A stretch of DNA of 64,000 nt from Sphingopyxis sp. YR583 (GTDB taxonomy: Bacteria; Pseudomonadota; Alphaproteobacteria; Sphingomonadales; Sphingomonadaceae), in assembly GCF_900108295.1 (NCBI RefSeq), contig NZ_FNWK01000001.1, forward strand, positions 248,001-312,000. The letters run 5' to 3'. Within the stretch, counting starts at the first letter, position 1. Every line of letters starts with the position of its first letter. The notes beneath the pieces were generated by a model, which saw only the letters and a program-made list of their open reading frames with translations, was not told where the DNA came from and searched no databases. This document shows positions 1 to 10,246 of this stretch, in pieces. Made by a program: the position numbers and the translations under genes.

Positions 1-403
1 GGCCATGGCCGTGCGCGAGTGATTTCACCACCGCGCCATCGCGGATCAGATCGATCCACGCACCCGCGTCGAGCGCGACGATGAGGCGACCGTCCTTCTT
101 CACCGCGATCGGGATCATGCCGCCGAATTTATAGACGTCGGGCTTGCGCTCGGGCGCGACGCCGTAACGCAGGCTTTCGAACTTGTGCAGCGGCAACGCC
201 GTTCGCGCCGCGCCGAGCGGCGACCAGTCGGCGCCGAGGTCGTCACCATAGGCGTAAATGGTCTTGCCCGATGCATCGCGCGACCAGCCGGAAAGCTCGG
301 GCGGCAGAACGGGCTTGGCAGGACAGGTCGGCGCAACGGGCGCAGCCGATGCGACGGTGGGCAAGGCCGCAGCGAGTGCGACGGCGATAATCCGAACCTT
401 CAT
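1..403 (-). CDS. Secreted hypothetical protein, C-terminus beyond window edge
   Basis: The frame opens at an ATG at 403-401, one base after the mutL stop, and stays open to position 1, so only the first ~134 residues are visible. The N-terminus (MKVRIIAVALAAALPTVASA) is a classical Sec signal peptide with an Ala-X-Ala type cleavage site. The mature part has no motif I recognise. The end of mutL supplies a GGGAGGAAA ribosome-binding site, so the two genes are translationally linked. I do not recognise the family, so the function is unknown. The protein is likely periplasmic. Confidence 0.7.
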   Translation of the reverse strand, partial: MKVRIIAVALAAALPTVASAAPVAPTCPAKPVLPPELSGWSRDASGKTIYAYGDDLGADWSPLGAARTALPLHKFESLRYGVAPERKPDVYKFGGMIPIAVKKDGRLIVALDAGAWIDLIRDGAVVKSLAHGHG

Positions 404-404
404 C

Positions 405-2222
405 CTATTTCCTCCCGAACAATTTCTCGACGTCATCCATCGCCAGCTTCACCCATGTCGGGCGGCCGTGATTGCACTGTCCCGAATGCGGTGTCACTTC
501 CATCGTGCGGAGCAGCGCGTTCATTTCGGCGACGCCGAGCGTGCGCCCTGCTCGCACCGACCCATGGCACGCCATCGTCGCGGCGACCAGTTCGAGCCGT
601 TCGCTGAGCCCCAGCGCCGCATCATAGCCTGCCAGATCGTCGGCAATATCGGTGACGAGTTTCTGGCAGTTGATCCCGCCCAGCATCGCCGGGGTCGCGC
701 GCACCATGACGGCGGCCGGGCCGAAGCGTTCCAGCTCTACACCCAGCGCGGCAAGCTGCGGAGCCGCGGCTTCGAGCCGGTCGCACGCGGGCTCGTCAAG
801 CTCGACGACCTCGGGGAGCAACAATCCTTGCGACGGAACCGCCTGCCCGCTCATCCCGCGACGGAGTTGTTCGAGCACGAGCCGTTCGTGCGCCGCATGC
901 TGGTCGACGATCACAAGGCCGTCCTCGGCTTCCGCCACGATATAGGTCTTGGCGATCTGTCCACGTGCGATGCCCAGCGGGTGTGCCTCGGCCTGTGGCA
1001 CGGGCGCGATTGCCGGTTCGGCGCGGCCCATCGGGAGCGCATCGCGCGGTGCAGCGAAATCGACGATGCGATCGTGCAGCAGCGCCGTCGTTCCACCGCT
1101 CGCCCCGCCAAACATCGCGGCAGGCGCCTGCGAATGCGACGGGTACGGAGCGAACAAGGTCGGCGCGGCCGGCTGAGGCGCCACCGGTTCCTGCTGCCAC
1201 GCCGCCAGCGCGGCCTCGGCCGGGCGCTGGACGCTGCGGAAACCATGCTCATCGAGCGCGCGGCGAAGACCGCCGACGATCATGCCGCGAATGAGCTGCG
1301 GGTCGCGAAAGCGCACCTCGGTCTTCGCCGGATGGACATTCACATCGACCTCGCTGGTCGGCACGTCGAGGAACAGCGCGACGACCGGATGGCGATCGCG
1401 CGCGAGCAGGTCGGCATAGGCGCCGCGCAGCGCGCCGACGAGCAGGCGGTCCTTCACCGGGCGCCCGTTGACGAACAGATATTGGTGATCGGCGATGCCG
1501 CGATTGTAGGTCGGCAGGCTGATCACGCCGCCCAGATGCACCGCGCCGCGGTCGATATCGACGCCGATGCTGTTCGCGGCAAGATCGCGCTGGGTAAGCG
1601 CGGCGACGCGCGAAAGCTGATCCTGCCCGCCCTGCACATCGAGCACGCGGCGCCCGTCATGTTCGACGGTAAAGCCGATATCGGGTCGTGCCATCGCGAG
1701 CCGCCGCACGACGTCGAGACAGGCGGCATATTCGCTCCGCGCGCTGCGCAGGAATTTGCGCCGCGCCGGAACGCGCGCGAACAGATCCTCGACCATCACG
1801 CGCGTTCCCGTGGCGAGCGCCGCCGGCCCTTCGGCAACCACCGCGCCATTGTCGACGACGCGCTTCCAGCCGTCGCCGCCCGCAACGCGGCTTTCGAGCG
1901 TCAACCGCGCTACGCTTGCGATCGAGGGCAGCGCCTCGCCGCGAAACCCCATCGTCGTGACATCTTCGATCGCGTCGGTCGGCAGCTTCGACGTCGCATG
2001 ACGTTCGAGCGCAAGCGCCATATCGGCCGGGGTCATCCCGCAGCCGTCGTCCTCGACCTCCAGCCGCGAAATCCCGCCCTCGGTGATTCGCACCGAAATG
2101 CGAGTCGAACCGGCGTCGATGGCATTTTCAACCAGTTCCTTGAGCGCCGCGGCGGGTCTTTCAACCACTTCACCGGCTGCGATCCGATTTACTAGCGTTT
2201 CCGGCAGGCGACGTATTGACAT
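405..2222 (-). CDS. mutL: DNA mismatch repair protein MutL
   Basis: MutL couples MutS mismatch recognition to strand incision and removal. The protein is 605 aa. The N-terminal GHKL ATPase shows ELVENAIDAG near residue 37 and GFRGEA near residue 95. The C-terminal dimerisation domain has the metal-binding endonuclease motif DQHAAHERLVLE from about residue 440, matching DQHA(x2)E(x4)E, so this MutL should nick DNA itself. That is the arrangement known from bacteria without MutH. The frame is open 24 codons further upstream, but the ATG at 2222 (MSIRRLPETL) fits the family start and has an AGGAG site just before it. It is divergent from mreB across a 192-bp gap. Confidence 0.97.
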   Translation of the reverse strand: MSIRRLPETLVNRIAAGEVVERPAAALKELVENAIDAGSTRISVRITEGGISRLEVEDDGCGMTPADMALALERHATSKLPTDAIEDVTTMGFRGEALPSIASVARLTLESRVAGGDGWKRVVDNGAVVAEGPAALATGTRVMVEDLFARVPARRKFLRSARSEYAACLDVVRRLAMARPDIGFTVEHDGRRVLDVQGGQDQLSRVAALTQRDLAANSIGVDIDRGAVHLGGVISLPTYNRGIADHQYLFVNGRPVKDRLLVGALRGAYADLLARDRHPVVALFLDVPTSEVDVNVHPAKTEVRFRDPQLIRGMIVGGLRRALDEHGFRSVQRPAEAALAAWQQEPVAPQPAAPTLFAPYPSHSQAPAAMFGGASGGTTALLHDRIVDFAAPRDALPMGRAEPAIAPVPQAEAHPLGIARGQIAKTYIVAEAEDGLVIVDQHAAHERLVLEQLRRGMSGQAVPSQGLLLPEVVELDEPACDRLEAAAPQLAALGVELERFGPAAVMVRATPAMLGGINCQKLVTDIADDLAGYDAALGLSERLELVAATMACHGSVRAGRTLGVAEMNALLRTMEVTPHSGQCNHGRPTWVKLAMDDVEKLFGRK

Positions 2223-2399
2223 GGCCGCTCTCCTAGCGCAGTCGAACGCAAATCGCGACCCATCCGCACAGCCCTGATCATTTTGTCCAGCCACCCCCTG
2301 TGGACGAGCCGGAATCTCCCCCTGATTGTAGCTGTCGCCGGCCGGGCGCGCCGGTAAATCACGACAGGGGCGTGTCCGTCAGGGGCGCGGCTTCGATGA

Positions 2400-3461
<1,062 letters not shown>

Positions 3462-3481
3462 TCGGACGGTAGCGCTTCACT

Positions 3482-4399
3482 ATGGTCCGCCCGGCACATC
3501 GACGTCCGGGGCAATCCCGAAAGGCGCAGTACAGCCTGTTCGTCGCCTATGTCATTGCGGTGACCGGGGCGGTGGCCGGGCTGTTGCTGGCGATCCTGTC
3601 GGTCGTTGACCCCGTCGGCTTCGCCCAATTGCGTGTGGCGAGCCAGGAAATCACCGCGCCCATTGCGCGCGGGACGCGCTCGGTCATCGGGTCGATCTCG
3701 GGCATCGACGACACCGTCGGCGCCTATGTCAGTGCAGGCACGCAGAACCGGCGGCTGCGCAAGGAACTAGCCGACACGCGCCGCGAGCTTGTCGCGACCA
3801 GTTCGCTGCAGGAAGAAAATCGCCAGCTCAAGACGCTGCTCAAGCTGCAGGAAACCGACAAAACCGCGCTCGCCAACGGCTATCTGCTGACCTCGACCTC
3901 GACGAGCAGCAAGCGCATCGCGTTGCTCAGCATCGGTCGCAACCTTGGCGTCGCCGCGGGCCAGCCGGTACGTGGGGCGGATGGACTGATTGGCCGCGTC
4001 CTCGGCGCTGGTCCCTCGGTGTCGCAAGTCCTGCTGCTGACCGATGTCGACAATATCGTCCCCGTGCGCCGCGCGCGCGACGGCCTGCCCGCGCTTGCCA
4101 GCGGCCGCGGCAATGGCGACCTCGACGTTCGCACGCTGAATATCGCGAACAATCCATTTAAACCGGGCGACATCCTTGTCACTTCGGGCACCGGCGGTCT
4201 CTATCCGCCGAACATCCCGGTCGCGATCGTCGTGCGGCGCCAGGATGACGGAGCCCTCGCGCGCCCGCTCGCCGACCCCGGTAAGGTCGATGCGGTATCG
4301 GTGCTGCGTCCCTATACCCCCGATAATATCGAAGCACAGGGCCTGCCGGGTCCGGCGACGCCCCCCGCTGTCGCTCCGGCCGTCACCAAAGCGCCATGA
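3482..4399 (+). CDS. mreC: Rod-shape-determining protein MreC
   Basis: MreC is a bitopic inner-membrane protein whose periplasmic part activates PBP2/RodA. The 305-aa product has a short basic cytoplasmic N-terminus, one membrane segment around residues 18-42, a coiled-coil stretch (ELADTRRELVATSSLQEENR) at about 97-116, and then the beta-barrel domain with the family pattern PVRGADGLIGRV and VTSGTGGLYPPNIPV. A Pro/Ala-rich tail ends the protein. The gene starts 20 bp after mreB and its stop overlaps the mreD start in an ATGA. Confidence 0.96.
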   Translation: MVRPAHRRPGQSRKAQYSLFVAYVIAVTGAVAGLLLAILSVVDPVGFAQLRVASQEITAPIARGTRSVIGSISGIDDTVGAYVSAGTQNRRLRKELADTRRELVATSSLQEENRQLKTLLKLQETDKTALANGYLLTSTSTSSKRIALLSIGRNLGVAAGQPVRGADGLIGRVLGAGPSVSQVLLLTDVDNIVPVRRARDGLPALASGRGNGDLDVRTLNIANNPFKPGDILVTSGTGGLYPPNIPVAIVVRRQDDGALARPLADPGKVDAVSVLRPYTPDNIEAQGLPGPATPPAVAPAVTKAP

Positions 4400-4917
4400 A
4401 CCAAAAAGGTCCGCGCCTCGGCGAACCGGCATCGCTGTGGCGAATGCGCATCGTTCCGATCGCGAGCGTGATGTTCGCATCCGCGCTGCCGCTGATGCTG
4501 CCGTTGATCGCCAACTCGCCGGTGCTGCCACCGTTGGGACTGCTCTTTTTTCTGTGCTGGCAGTTGCTGCGCGCCGAAATGTGGCCGGTGTGGATCGGCC
4601 TGCCGCTCGGCCTGTGGGACGATCTGTTCAGCGGCGCGCCGATCGGGACCGCGATGGGGCTATGGACGGTCGCCAGCATCGCGATCGCCTATTCGTCGCA
4701 GCGAATCTATTGGCGCGGCTTCTTCCACGACTGGGCGATCGCCGCCGCATCGGTCGCGATCATCCAGTCGCTCGCCGCGCTGATCACCCACCCACACGCC
4801 GCGACTGGCCGCGTGCTCGGCCTCGTCGTGCCGCAGATCATCATCTCGGCTCTGCTCGTCCCGCTGTTCATGCGCCTCACCGGCAAGTTTGACAATTTCC
4901 GCCTGAAACGCCGATAG
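4396..4917 (+). CDS. mreD: Rod-shape-determining protein MreD
   Basis: MreD is a small polytopic inner-membrane subunit of the elongasome. The 173-aa product is strongly hydrophobic, with about five predicted membrane helices and a short charged N-terminus. The identification rests on hydropathy, length and position, because MreD sequences are poorly conserved. The ATG overlaps the mreC stop by 4 nt, and mrdA begins 18 bp downstream. Confidence 0.92.
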   Translation: MNQKGPRLGEPASLWRMRIVPIASVMFASALPLMLPLIANSPVLPPLGLLFFLCWQLLRAEMWPVWIGLPLGLWDDLFSGAPIGTAMGLWTVASIAIAYSSQRIYWRGFFHDWAIAAASVAIIQSLAALITHPHAATGRVLGLVVPQIIISALLVPLFMRLTGKFDNFRLKRR

Positions 4918-4935
4918 ACTGGTTCCAATCCCCGA

Positions 4936-6843
4936 ATGCCGAAGAAGAAGAGTCCGCCGATTACCGAAGCCTGGAGGGGCATAACCTTCACCCGCCGTGC
5001 ACTGGTCGTCGGCGGCGCGCAGGCGGCGGTCGGCGTCGCGCTCGCGGCGCGCATGGCTTATATTTCGGTTATCGACAACGACCGCTATGTACTTGAATCG
5101 GAAAGCAACCGCGTCAATCTGACGCTGATCCCTCCGCGTCGTGGCTGGATTGTCGACCGCAACGGCAAGGCGCTCGCCAACAATCGCGTGTCTCTGCGCA
5201 TCGACATCATTCCCGACCGCCTGCACAACAAGGAGATGGTGCTGGGACAGCTCCAGACCTTGCTGCGGCTCGACGGCGACGCGATGGAACGGATCAACCG
5301 CGACCTGAAGGCAGCGTCCGGGTTTCAACCGGTCGCGATCAAGGAAGACATGACCGAGGCCGAGTATAGCTCGATCCTCGTCCGCCTGCCCGAACTGCCC
5401 GGCATCGCGCCGCAGCGCGGTTTCGCCCGCAATTATCCGACGGGCGCGGCGGTCGGCCACCTCATCGGCTATGTCGGCGCCCCGAACGCCGAGGAATATC
5501 AGAAGGTCAAGGATCCGCTCTACATCACGCCGGGGTACAAGATCGGCAAGGACGGGCTGGAGAAATATTTCCAGGACATGCTGAAGGGCAAGCCCGGTGC
5601 CCGCCGCGTCGAGGTCACGGCGCGCGGCAAGGTGGTGCGCGACCTTTCGACGCAGGCCGACGTGCAGGGCAAGACGGTCCATCTGACGATCGACGCCGAC
5701 CTGCAGGAATTTGTCGCGCGGCGCATGGGGCGCGAGTCGGGCGCGGCGGTCGTCATCGACTGCCACAATGGCGACATCCTCTCCTTCGTCTCGATGCCGA
5801 GCTTCGATCCGAACAGCTTTTCGGACGGCATCAGCAATTCGGAATATAGCTGGCTGCGCGGCGACGATCACCAGCCCCTGATCAACAAGGCGACGCGCGG
5901 CCTCTATCCGCCGGGGTCGACGCTGAAGCCGATGGCCGCGATCGCTGCGATCGAGCATGGCATCGATCCGAGCGAGCGGCATACGTGCATCGGCGGTTAC
6001 CGGCTTGGCAGCCGCTTCTTCCGCTGTCTCGGCACGCATGGCAGCGTCGACATGGCGACCGCGATCATGAAAAGCTGCAACAGCTATTTCTATTGGGTCG
6101 CGCACCGCTTGGGCTATGACGCCATCGCTCCCACTGCAAAGCTGTTGGGACTGGGCGAAGAGTTCCAGCTCGCGGGCAGCAACCAGCGTTTTGGCACCAT
6201 TCCCGACAGCGCCTGGAAAATGCGGAAATATGATCAGCAATGGTCCGCTTCGGATTCGTTGAACGCGGTCATCGGTCAAGGCTATGTCAGTGTGAACCCG
6301 CTTCAGCTTGCCGTGATGACGGCGCGGATCGCGTCGGGACGCCGTCTCTACCCGCGCCTCGTCAACCGGCAGTTCAAGAATGAGCCCCTGCCCTTCTCCG
6401 CCGAGGCGCTCGCGACCGCACGCCATGGCATGGATCTTGTCGTCAACGGCCCGGGCGGGACCGCCGGGCGCAGCAAATTGCCCCTCGACGGCATCGCTAT
6501 GGCGGGCAAAACGGGCACCGCGCAGGTCCGCGGGCTCAACACCGGGAACGGTAAAGGCGGCACCTGGAAATTCCGCGATCACGGCCTGTTCGTCGGTTTC
6601 GCGCCGGTCGACAATCCGCGCTATGCGACGGCGGTCGTGATCGAACATGGTATGGGTGGGTCACGCGCCGCGGCGCCGGTCGCCAAGGATTTCATGACGT
6701 TTCTCTTCGACCGCGAAAAGGCGATGGAGGCCCTTGAGACCTTCGAGGCCGGCTGGGGCGGCACGATCAAGGAACGCATGGACCGCGATTATGCGGCATG
6801 GAAAGCCGGTGCATCGAAACCCGATCCGGAGCCCGCGCAATGA
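4936..6843 (+). CDS. mrdA: Penicillin-binding protein 2 (peptidoglycan transpeptidase)
   Basis: PBP2 is the class B transpeptidase that cross-links peptidoglycan during cell elongation, working with the glycosyltransferase RodA. The 635-aa product has an N-terminal membrane anchor (about residues 21-38) and a dimerisation/pedestal domain starting near PPRRGWIVDRNG. In the transpeptidase domain I see the catalytic STLK with Ser at about residue 328, SCN as the SxN box, and KTGTAQ with Lys at about 525. The last codons overlap the rodA start in an ATGA, so the two are translationally coupled. Confidence 0.97.
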   Translation: MPKKKSPPITEAWRGITFTRRALVVGGAQAAVGVALAARMAYISVIDNDRYVLESESNRVNLTLIPPRRGWIVDRNGKALANNRVSLRIDIIPDRLHNKEMVLGQLQTLLRLDGDAMERINRDLKAASGFQPVAIKEDMTEAEYSSILVRLPELPGIAPQRGFARNYPTGAAVGHLIGYVGAPNAEEYQKVKDPLYITPGYKIGKDGLEKYFQDMLKGKPGARRVEVTARGKVVRDLSTQADVQGKTVHLTIDADLQEFVARRMGRESGAAVVIDCHNGDILSFVSMPSFDPNSFSDGISNSEYSWLRGDDHQPLINKATRGLYPPGSTLKPMAAIAAIEHGIDPSERHTCIGGYRLGSRFFRCLGTHGSVDMATAIMKSCNSYFYWVAHRLGYDAIAPTAKLLGLGEEFQLAGSNQRFGTIPDSAWKMRKYDQQWSASDSLNAVIGQGYVSVNPLQLAVMTARIASGRRLYPRLVNRQFKNEPLPFSAEALATARHGMDLVVNGPGGTAGRSKLPLDGIAMAGKTGTAQVRGLNTGNGKGGTWKFRDHGLFVGFAPVDNPRYATAVVIEHGMGGSRAAAPVAKDFMTFLFDREKAMEALETFEAGWGGTIKERMDRDYAAWKAGASKPDPEPAQ

Positions 6844-7946
6844 TCCCCGTGCCACCCGCCATCCAGCGCATCCCGTGGAAGCTGATCGCCATCCTTTCGG
6901 GCATCACCGGGTTCGGCCTGCTCGTGCTCTATTCGGCGGCGGGCGGCAACTGGTCGCCATGGGCCCTGCAGCAGGGGGTGCGCTTCCTTGTCTTCCTTAG
7001 CGTCGCGATGGTGATCGGACGCTTTCCGATCCGGATCTTCGAGGATTTCGCCTATATCGCCTATATCGGCATATTGGTCCTGCTGATCGCGGTCGAGCTT
7101 CTGGGTTTCGTCGGCGGGGGCAGCCAGCGATGGCTCAACCTCGGCTTCATGAATCTCCAGCCGTCCGAATTGATGAAGGTCGCGATCGTCGTTGCGCTGG
7201 CGCGCTTTTATGCGCAGTTACCGCCCGGAAACACACGCACCTTTACCGCGCTATGGCCAGCGCTGGTGATGATCGGCCTTCCCGCCGCGCTTGTCATGCT
7301 GCAACCCGACCTCGGCACCGCGCTCGCCATCTGCATCGGCGGGGTGGTCGTGATGTTCTGCTCGGGCCTGCCCTTCTGGTGGTTCGGCAGCACCGCGGCC
7401 GCCGGGATCGCGGCGCTCCCCGTGCTCTTTTCCTTCCTCCACGATTATCAGCAAAAACGCGTCCTGATCTTCCTTGACCCCGAGAGCGATCCCTTGGGCG
7501 CCGGCTATCATATCAGCCAGTCGAAGATCGCGATCGGTTCGGGCGGCATCGGCGGCAAGGGCTTCCTCAACGGATCGCAAAGCCATCTCGATTACCTGCC
7601 CGAAGGCCATACCGACTTCATCTTCGCGACGATGGCGGAGGAATGGGGGCTGATCGGCGGGCTTGCGCTGCTGTTCGGCTTCTTCCTGTTGCTGCGCTGG
7701 TCTACGCGCGTCGCATTGAAGGCGCGCACGCGCTTCGGGCAGCTCACCGCCGCCGGCCTCACGATGACGATCTTCTTCTACATCGCGATCAATCTAATGA
7801 TGGTGATGGGTTTGGCGCCGGTGGTCGGCATCCCGCTGCCGCTCTTCTCCTATGGCGGCTCGTCGATGCTGACGATCATGACCTGCGTCGGCATCATGCT
7901 GGCGATCGAAAATGACAGCAAAACGGGTACGCGCCGTTTTCACTGA
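6840..7946 (+). CDS. rodA: SEDS-family peptidoglycan glycosyltransferase RodA
   Basis: RodA polymerises lipid II into glycan strands in the elongasome. The 368-aa product has about ten membrane helices and typical SEDS segments: GGSQRWLNLGFMNLQPSEL near residue 90, LPEGHTDFIFATMAEEWG in the second half, and PLPLFSYGGSS near the C-terminus. The frame is open 14 codons further upstream, but the ATG overlapping the mrdA stop is the better start. It is the last gene of the mre operon, and no clear intrinsic terminator follows before the tRNA. Confidence 0.97.
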   Translation: MIPVPPAIQRIPWKLIAILSGITGFGLLVLYSAAGGNWSPWALQQGVRFLVFLSVAMVIGRFPIRIFEDFAYIAYIGILVLLIAVELLGFVGGGSQRWLNLGFMNLQPSELMKVAIVVALARFYAQLPPGNTRTFTALWPALVMIGLPAALVMLQPDLGTALAICIGGVVVMFCSGLPFWWFGSTAAAGIAALPVLFSFLHDYQQKRVLIFLDPESDPLGAGYHISQSKIAIGSGGIGGKGFLNGSQSHLDYLPEGHTDFIFATMAEEWGLIGGLALLFGFFLLLRWSTRVALKARTRFGQLTAAGLTMTIFFYIAINLMMVMGLAPVVGIPLPLFSYGGSSMLTIMTCVGIMLAIENDSKTGTRRFH

Positions 7947-8067
7947 CAAAAAAATCGTCAAAAAGGCATCGGAGGCATTGCCATCCCTACAGAGCCATGA
8001 TAGCGGGCCGCTCGCTTCGCAGCAAAGAGGGCAACCCTTCGCAGCCAAGCGCGCCTGAAATGGCAGT

Positions 8068-8148
<81 letters not shown>

Positions 8149-8339
8149 TCCCTTATTTTTCAGACACTTACGTCAGACTTGCCGCCAGCCTCGGCCCATC
8201 GGCTTCGGGTTTTGCAGGTGATTTTGTGACGTAAAAATGTCGGCACCGCTCCGGACCGACACCCCTCATCTATATTTGTAAAAAAATTCAATTATTTAAT
8301 TCATGATGATGCAGGCCGATCCGCTGATTCGTTATCATA

Positions 8340-8456
8340 TTAACGACGTGGTACAGAATGCGTCAGGGTTCCAGATATAGCTGCCATTTGCGGCATCGAG
8401 ACACCTTCGACCAATGTCGCTCGAAACTTGGGCAGGCCGCATGCGAGTTTTACATC
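8340..8456 (-). pseudogene. Possible degenerate tyrosine-recombinase (integrase) C-terminal remnant
   Basis: One minus-strand frame reads EGVSMPQMAAISG followed by TLTHSV and then a stop. This resembles the tail of phage-type integrases of the pattern EAGC..QIAAITGHTLKSV, although the catalytic His of the GH pair is missing and the downstream YL region is lost. The upstream part of the frame (CGLPKFRATL) only loosely recalls the DLRGTA box, and nothing further upstream matches. Its position next to tRNA-Lys makes an integrase remnant plausible, but the call is weak. The rest of the gap from 8144 to 8568 is AT-richer than the surroundings and I see no gene in it. Confidence 0.3.
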
Positions 8457-8568
8457 AGAAGGTGAGCCTACATTGGCGCGCGTCGGTGCGGCCAGCATTA
8501 GTCGATTTCGGTCCGTCAGCAATTTGTCATGCATAGCAAGAAGCGGAAACTGGCCGTCGGCGATCAAG

Positions 8569-10059
8569 CTAGTTTGAGCGACAATTTCGGCTAAGAGGCT
8601 TCCCCGTTTCTTCCGACATGATGCAGCTGTATCCTGGGTCCCCGGCCGGGACCGGCACCCCTTGCGCTACGATGAGCGTGACCGATTGTCCCCCCGACAT
8701 GTACGAGGGCAGATGGGGAATGGGGCGCACTATACGATATCGGTCGAGGCCCACTTTTATGAGAGCGCCCTCTCCAATAAGCTGTGAGAGGCCAACTTCA
8801 TCCGGATAAACTAGGTACTTCTCAACCGGCGCTTTCGCCACGACCTGTCGCGGGTTCACAAAAGCAACGCCTGCCTCCCAATCTCGAGCTGCCAGTATCC
8901 ATCTTTCAGAATCGAAACCTAAAGGCACCTTTGCCTGGCGCTCGTCCGCGACGACGACTTGACCGGAAGGCAGCGACAATTGCTGCACCTGGGGGTGCGC
9001 CAGCATGAGATCGGGCGTGCGCCCGAGCGAAGCCTTTACAGCAGCGCGCGTCTTTCCTGCCTGATACTCCTCCATGGTTCGTAGAGGTTCCGGGCATCCC
9101 GCGCGAGAGATGGTGAGCTTTGACGCGGGAAGCCCAAGCGCGCCCGACGCCGAGATAGCGCCTGCGCTTGCCGTTACTGATGACAGGACAGCGTGGACGA
9201 CCCTGTCTGTCGCGCCGCTGAATCGCCAAAGCGTAGAATCATGTGACGTCAGCACAAGATACAATGGCGTGCTACCAGGTTCGATCTCTACATTGATGAG
9301 TCCGGTAACCGTGTCGCGATCCCCGATCGCCACAGAGGACAGCGCTTGAGCCCGTCCGCCGTATACAATGAGCTGAGCCTTCGCCGGAACGGGAGGTAGA
9401 GGACAAGCCACGGCATTAAGCTCGAAGTTCGCTTTCTTATGCTGCGCCGCGATCACCGTGAACTCGGCCTTGGAAATTTCGCCGTCGCCATCGCTGTCGA
9501 TGCGCTCAAAGGCGGCCTGCGCAAGCAACCGCATCTCGATCGGCGCAAGCTTGCCATCGCGATTGGGATCGAGCGCTACCAATGCTGCAAGGCGTTCACC
9601 ATCTCCGCGGTCCCATGTGGTTGCAACAACCTCAGCGATGGTGATGGCGTCATCATGATCACTATCGAAACGCCGCAACAACTCCGCCGCTTCATCGCGG
9701 CCGTTCGGATTTCGATTGCGTATGCCCCGATTCAGTTCGGCAAGTGTCACGCGTTGATCGCCGTCGTAGTCCTTCCTCAAGACTTCTGAGATGGCACCAG
9801 CACGGTCTCGCGCGGTGCGTTCTGCGGCCACGAAAGCGACATCGTCGGCATCGAGGCCATCGCCGTTCCGGTCGCTTTGTCTCACGCGATTCACCAACTC
9901 GGACACATATTGTTCGTACGTGCGGCCCGACCCCAATCTATCCAAAAGAACTGCGGGGAGGCCGTCTATCTCAACCGGCTGAGCTTGGACCGGATTCATT
10001 GCATTGCTGGCCATGAGGATTGCAACGCCGGTCATCACAGGAACAATTGTCAAACGCAT
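8569..10059 (-). CDS. Secreted protein with five EF-hand calcium-binding loops
   Basis: The 496-aa product starts with a signal peptide (MRLTIVPVMTGVAILMASNA). I chose the ATG at 10059 because AGGGA lies just upstream, whereas the longer frame would need a TTG. Five EF-hand loops are visible at about residues 63-74 (DRNGDG), 97-108 (DYDGDQ), 132-143 (DSDHDD), 164-175 (DPNRDG) and 188-199 (DSDGDGEISKAE). The C-terminal ~290 residues match nothing I recognise. Calcium binding in the periplasm or outside the cell is likely, but the role is unknown. Codon use is less GC-biased than in the flanking housekeeping genes, consistent with acquired DNA. Confidence 0.85.
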   Translation of the reverse strand: MRLTIVPVMTGVAILMASNAMNPVQAQPVEIDGLPAVLLDRLGSGRTYEQYVSELVNRVRQSDRNGDGLDADDVAFVAAERTARDRAGAISEVLRKDYDGDQRVTLAELNRGIRNRNPNGRDEAAELLRRFDSDHDDAITIAEVVATTWDRGDGERLAALVALDPNRDGKLAPIEMRLLAQAAFERIDSDGDGEISKAEFTVIAAQHKKANFELNAVACPLPPVPAKAQLIVYGGRAQALSSVAIGDRDTVTGLINVEIEPGSTPLYLVLTSHDSTLWRFSGATDRVVHAVLSSVTASAGAISASGALGLPASKLTISRAGCPEPLRTMEEYQAGKTRAAVKASLGRTPDLMLAHPQVQQLSLPSGQVVVADERQAKVPLGFDSERWILAARDWEAGVAFVNPRQVVAKAPVEKYLVYPDEVGLSQLIGEGALIKVGLDRYRIVRPIPHLPSYMSGGQSVTLIVAQGVPVPAGDPGYSCIMSEETGKPLSRNCRSN

Positions 10060-10246
10060 CACGATCCCTGCCTGGAAGCTGCCCAAGCGACATGTTGACG
10101 CCCATTCATTAATACAAGGTTCGACTGCCCGCCGAAGTATTATTCAAATCGGATCGATTTGCAGGGCCCCGATGACCGTTTGCGGTCCGTCCGCTGTCTG
10201 GTAGAAATCAGGATAAAGCTGCAATCTCGTACATAGCGAATCTTTT

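Noticed and set aside
258..2195. A 645-codon open frame antisense to mutL, with similar long antisense frames opposite mrdA (4660-6648), the second TonB receptor (19878-21989) and gltB (40459-42711)
   Set aside because: Long antisense frames are a by-product of high GC and biased third codon positions. The opposite strand carries well-supported proteins with intact motifs, and the antisense products show no domains.
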